The notes under the pieces were generated by a model. It did no database searches. It was given only the letters and a program-made list of their open reading frames with translations, and was not told the DNA's origin. 64,000 bases of DNA. It comes from Capronia americana (Eukaryota; Ascomycota; Eurotiomycetes; Chaetothyriales; Herpotrichiellaceae). Below, one piece after another: positions 63,005 through 64,000 of this stretch; the first letter of the stretch is position 1, and each line of letters begins with the position of its first letter. A program made the position numbers and the translations under genes. The stretch lies in assembly GCA_016110215.1 (NCBI GenBank), contig JADWQD010000018.1, forward strand, positions 496,001 to 560,000, written 5' to 3'.

Positions 63005-63473
63005 AAGCTGCCCGAAACGAAGGTACCCTCGGCCACGGGCCCAGTCGTGGCCCAAAGGACAAGCAATGGTCGGTAGAAACGGCCAGCACGGACAATAGTG
63101 AGCTTTCGGGGACATGGAGGAACACGAGCGACGGCCGGAAGAGACGGCAAGCATTCGCAGGCAAGGACAACGGCGAGCCTTGAAAACGGTGGAGCGCCAG
63201 GTCCTCCTGCTGGTCCGGGCGGGCGTATACGAAAACAATGCGTCAAGGATGTTGCTTGGAGCATGCGCCGGACATTCCAGCAAGACCTGCATTTCCTATT
63301 TGAGACGTGTCTACAATGGAACTCTGCGAACATCAATGCTCCTTTGTCCCAGCCTGCGCCAGCTTGAATACGAGCTTCGCCTGCTCCCATGGCTGCTGTT
63401 CTGCTCCTGAGACCTGCACTGCATCGCCTCAGTCTCAGTCTTGTCGCCCCGTGCAGCTCTGTGTTGAGGCACC
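63005..63473. promoter_or_regulatory. Intergenic region before the b561-type gene
   Basis: 469 bp. Overlapping short frames have no support. Confidence 0.45.
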
Positions 63474-64000
63474 ATGGCTACGAGACCAGTAATGAGAGCC
63501 CTCCTACTGCTCACTGCCCTCCAGGGTATATTTGCCCGCGACCTATTTACCAAAACGGTATCCATCAACGGCATGTTGCCCCACCCTGAACTTACCAAGG
63601 AGCCATTCGGGAGCTAACATGTCCTACAGACACACTGGTCCTGGCACAGACGCAGTATGCATCGCCGGCTACCCCCACGGTGCCAATCCCTGGCGTTTCA
63701 TCCCCATGGCTCACGACGACGAAGCCCAGCGCGACCTTTGGAACAATCAACGTCGATACCCATCCGGCCGCACACGCCTCGACGAGCGAATCGACCACCT
63801 TCTCTGAGGGTGCCAAGATCGCCCACATCGTGCTCGGTGCCATTGCGTTCCTCTTCGTCTTCCCACTCGGCGGCATCATCATCAAAGTCTGGCCACATCG
63901 CCACATCGTCTGGGTCCATGCTGCGATCCAAGCCTTCGGATTGGCACTGTACATCGCGTGCGTCGGTCTGGGCTTCTGGATGGGCTCGCAGCTCCACACG
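63474..64000 (+). CDS. Secretory-pathway cytochrome b561-type membrane protein (cut by window edge)
   Basis: Exon 1 is 63474-63525 and exon 2 runs from 63630 past the window end; the 104-nt intron has a GCTAACAT branch site and CAG acceptor. About 141 residues are visible. The signal peptide is MATRPVMRALLLLTALQ. A Ser/Thr/Pro-rich luminal or wall-facing segment follows. Then comes the start of a membrane core: KIAHIVLGAIAFLFVFPLGG and HRHIVWVHAAIQAFGLALYI, each with a histidine in the place typical for haem binding in b561 proteins. A short acidic N-terminal domain precedes the core, but no DOMON/CDH-type domain is seen. Such proteins are transmembrane ascorbate or iron electron carriers. 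The rest is outside the window. Confidence 0.72.

Noticed and set aside
1..64000. Search for CRISPR arrays, insertion sequences and bacterial operons
   Set aside because: The window is eukaryotic; no regularly spaced repeats or transposase remnants were seen.

Overview
This window is nuclear DNA of a filamentous ascomycete (Pezizomycotina). The evidence is the many short spliceosomal introns of about 47-180 nt with GTAAGT/GTGAGT donors, CTAAC/CTGAC-type branch points and CAG/TAG acceptors. The gene families also fit: Clr5 and Zn2Cys6 regulators, MCH-type permeases, and NLR-like STAND proteins with a MTDPFSIVTGVAGLIAL-type N-terminus. Scattered intergenic copies of a TACGGAGTA-type element suggest Eurotiomycetes, perhaps Chaetothyriales; that placement is a guess. 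About 28 genes are visible, the first and last cut by the window edges. All exon boundaries were read by eye from splice signals and protein continuity.

Layout. 0-5 kb: the end of an acidic unknown protein, Mediator subunit MED4 and an intronless P450. 5.9-15.5 kb: an arsenic-detoxification cluster with a bZIP regulator, the ACR3 arsenite exporter, an Acr2/rhodanese-type arsenate reductase, an MCH-type MFS permease, the arsenite methyltransferase ArsM and a second bZIP. Its two divergent promoters hold different repeated motifs. 16.4-20.4 kb: a large regulator joining a Clr5-like domain, a Zn2Cys6 cluster and C2H2 fingers. 20.4-26.3 kb: a DHH phosphoesterase, a secreted SGNH/GDSL hydrolase and CDC45. 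26.3-28.7 kb: an apparently gene-free stretch.

28.7-38.5 kb: a membrane-anchored fasciclin protein, an unknown F-box-like protein, GPI8, a cis-CaaD-like tautomerase, a microsatellite-rich intergenic region, and the U3 snoRNP factor LCP5. 39.6-45.2 kb: a TBC-domain RabGAP and the tRNA m5C methyltransferase TRM4/NCL1. 46.7-53.1 kb: an NLR-like STAND/ankyrin protein, a BCS1-type AAA ATPase and a NAPE-PLD-like metallo-hydrolase. 53.7-64 kb: a PARP-type zinc-finger protein, an ammonium transporter, a dienelactone hydrolase, a Gfo/Idh/MocA oxidoreductase and the start of a secreted cytochrome b561-type protein.

The one clear functional module is the arsenic cluster. Arsenate would be reduced by Acr2. 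The resulting arsenite is either exported by ACR3 or methylated by ArsM, and the MFS permease is a candidate for moving the methylated species. An 11-mer, GGTGACATATC, occurs five times within 2.5 kb: in the MFS/ArsM divergent promoter and in front of the second bZIP gene. This is the most promising undescribed signal. The other genes are mostly unrelated housekeeping or accessory genes.
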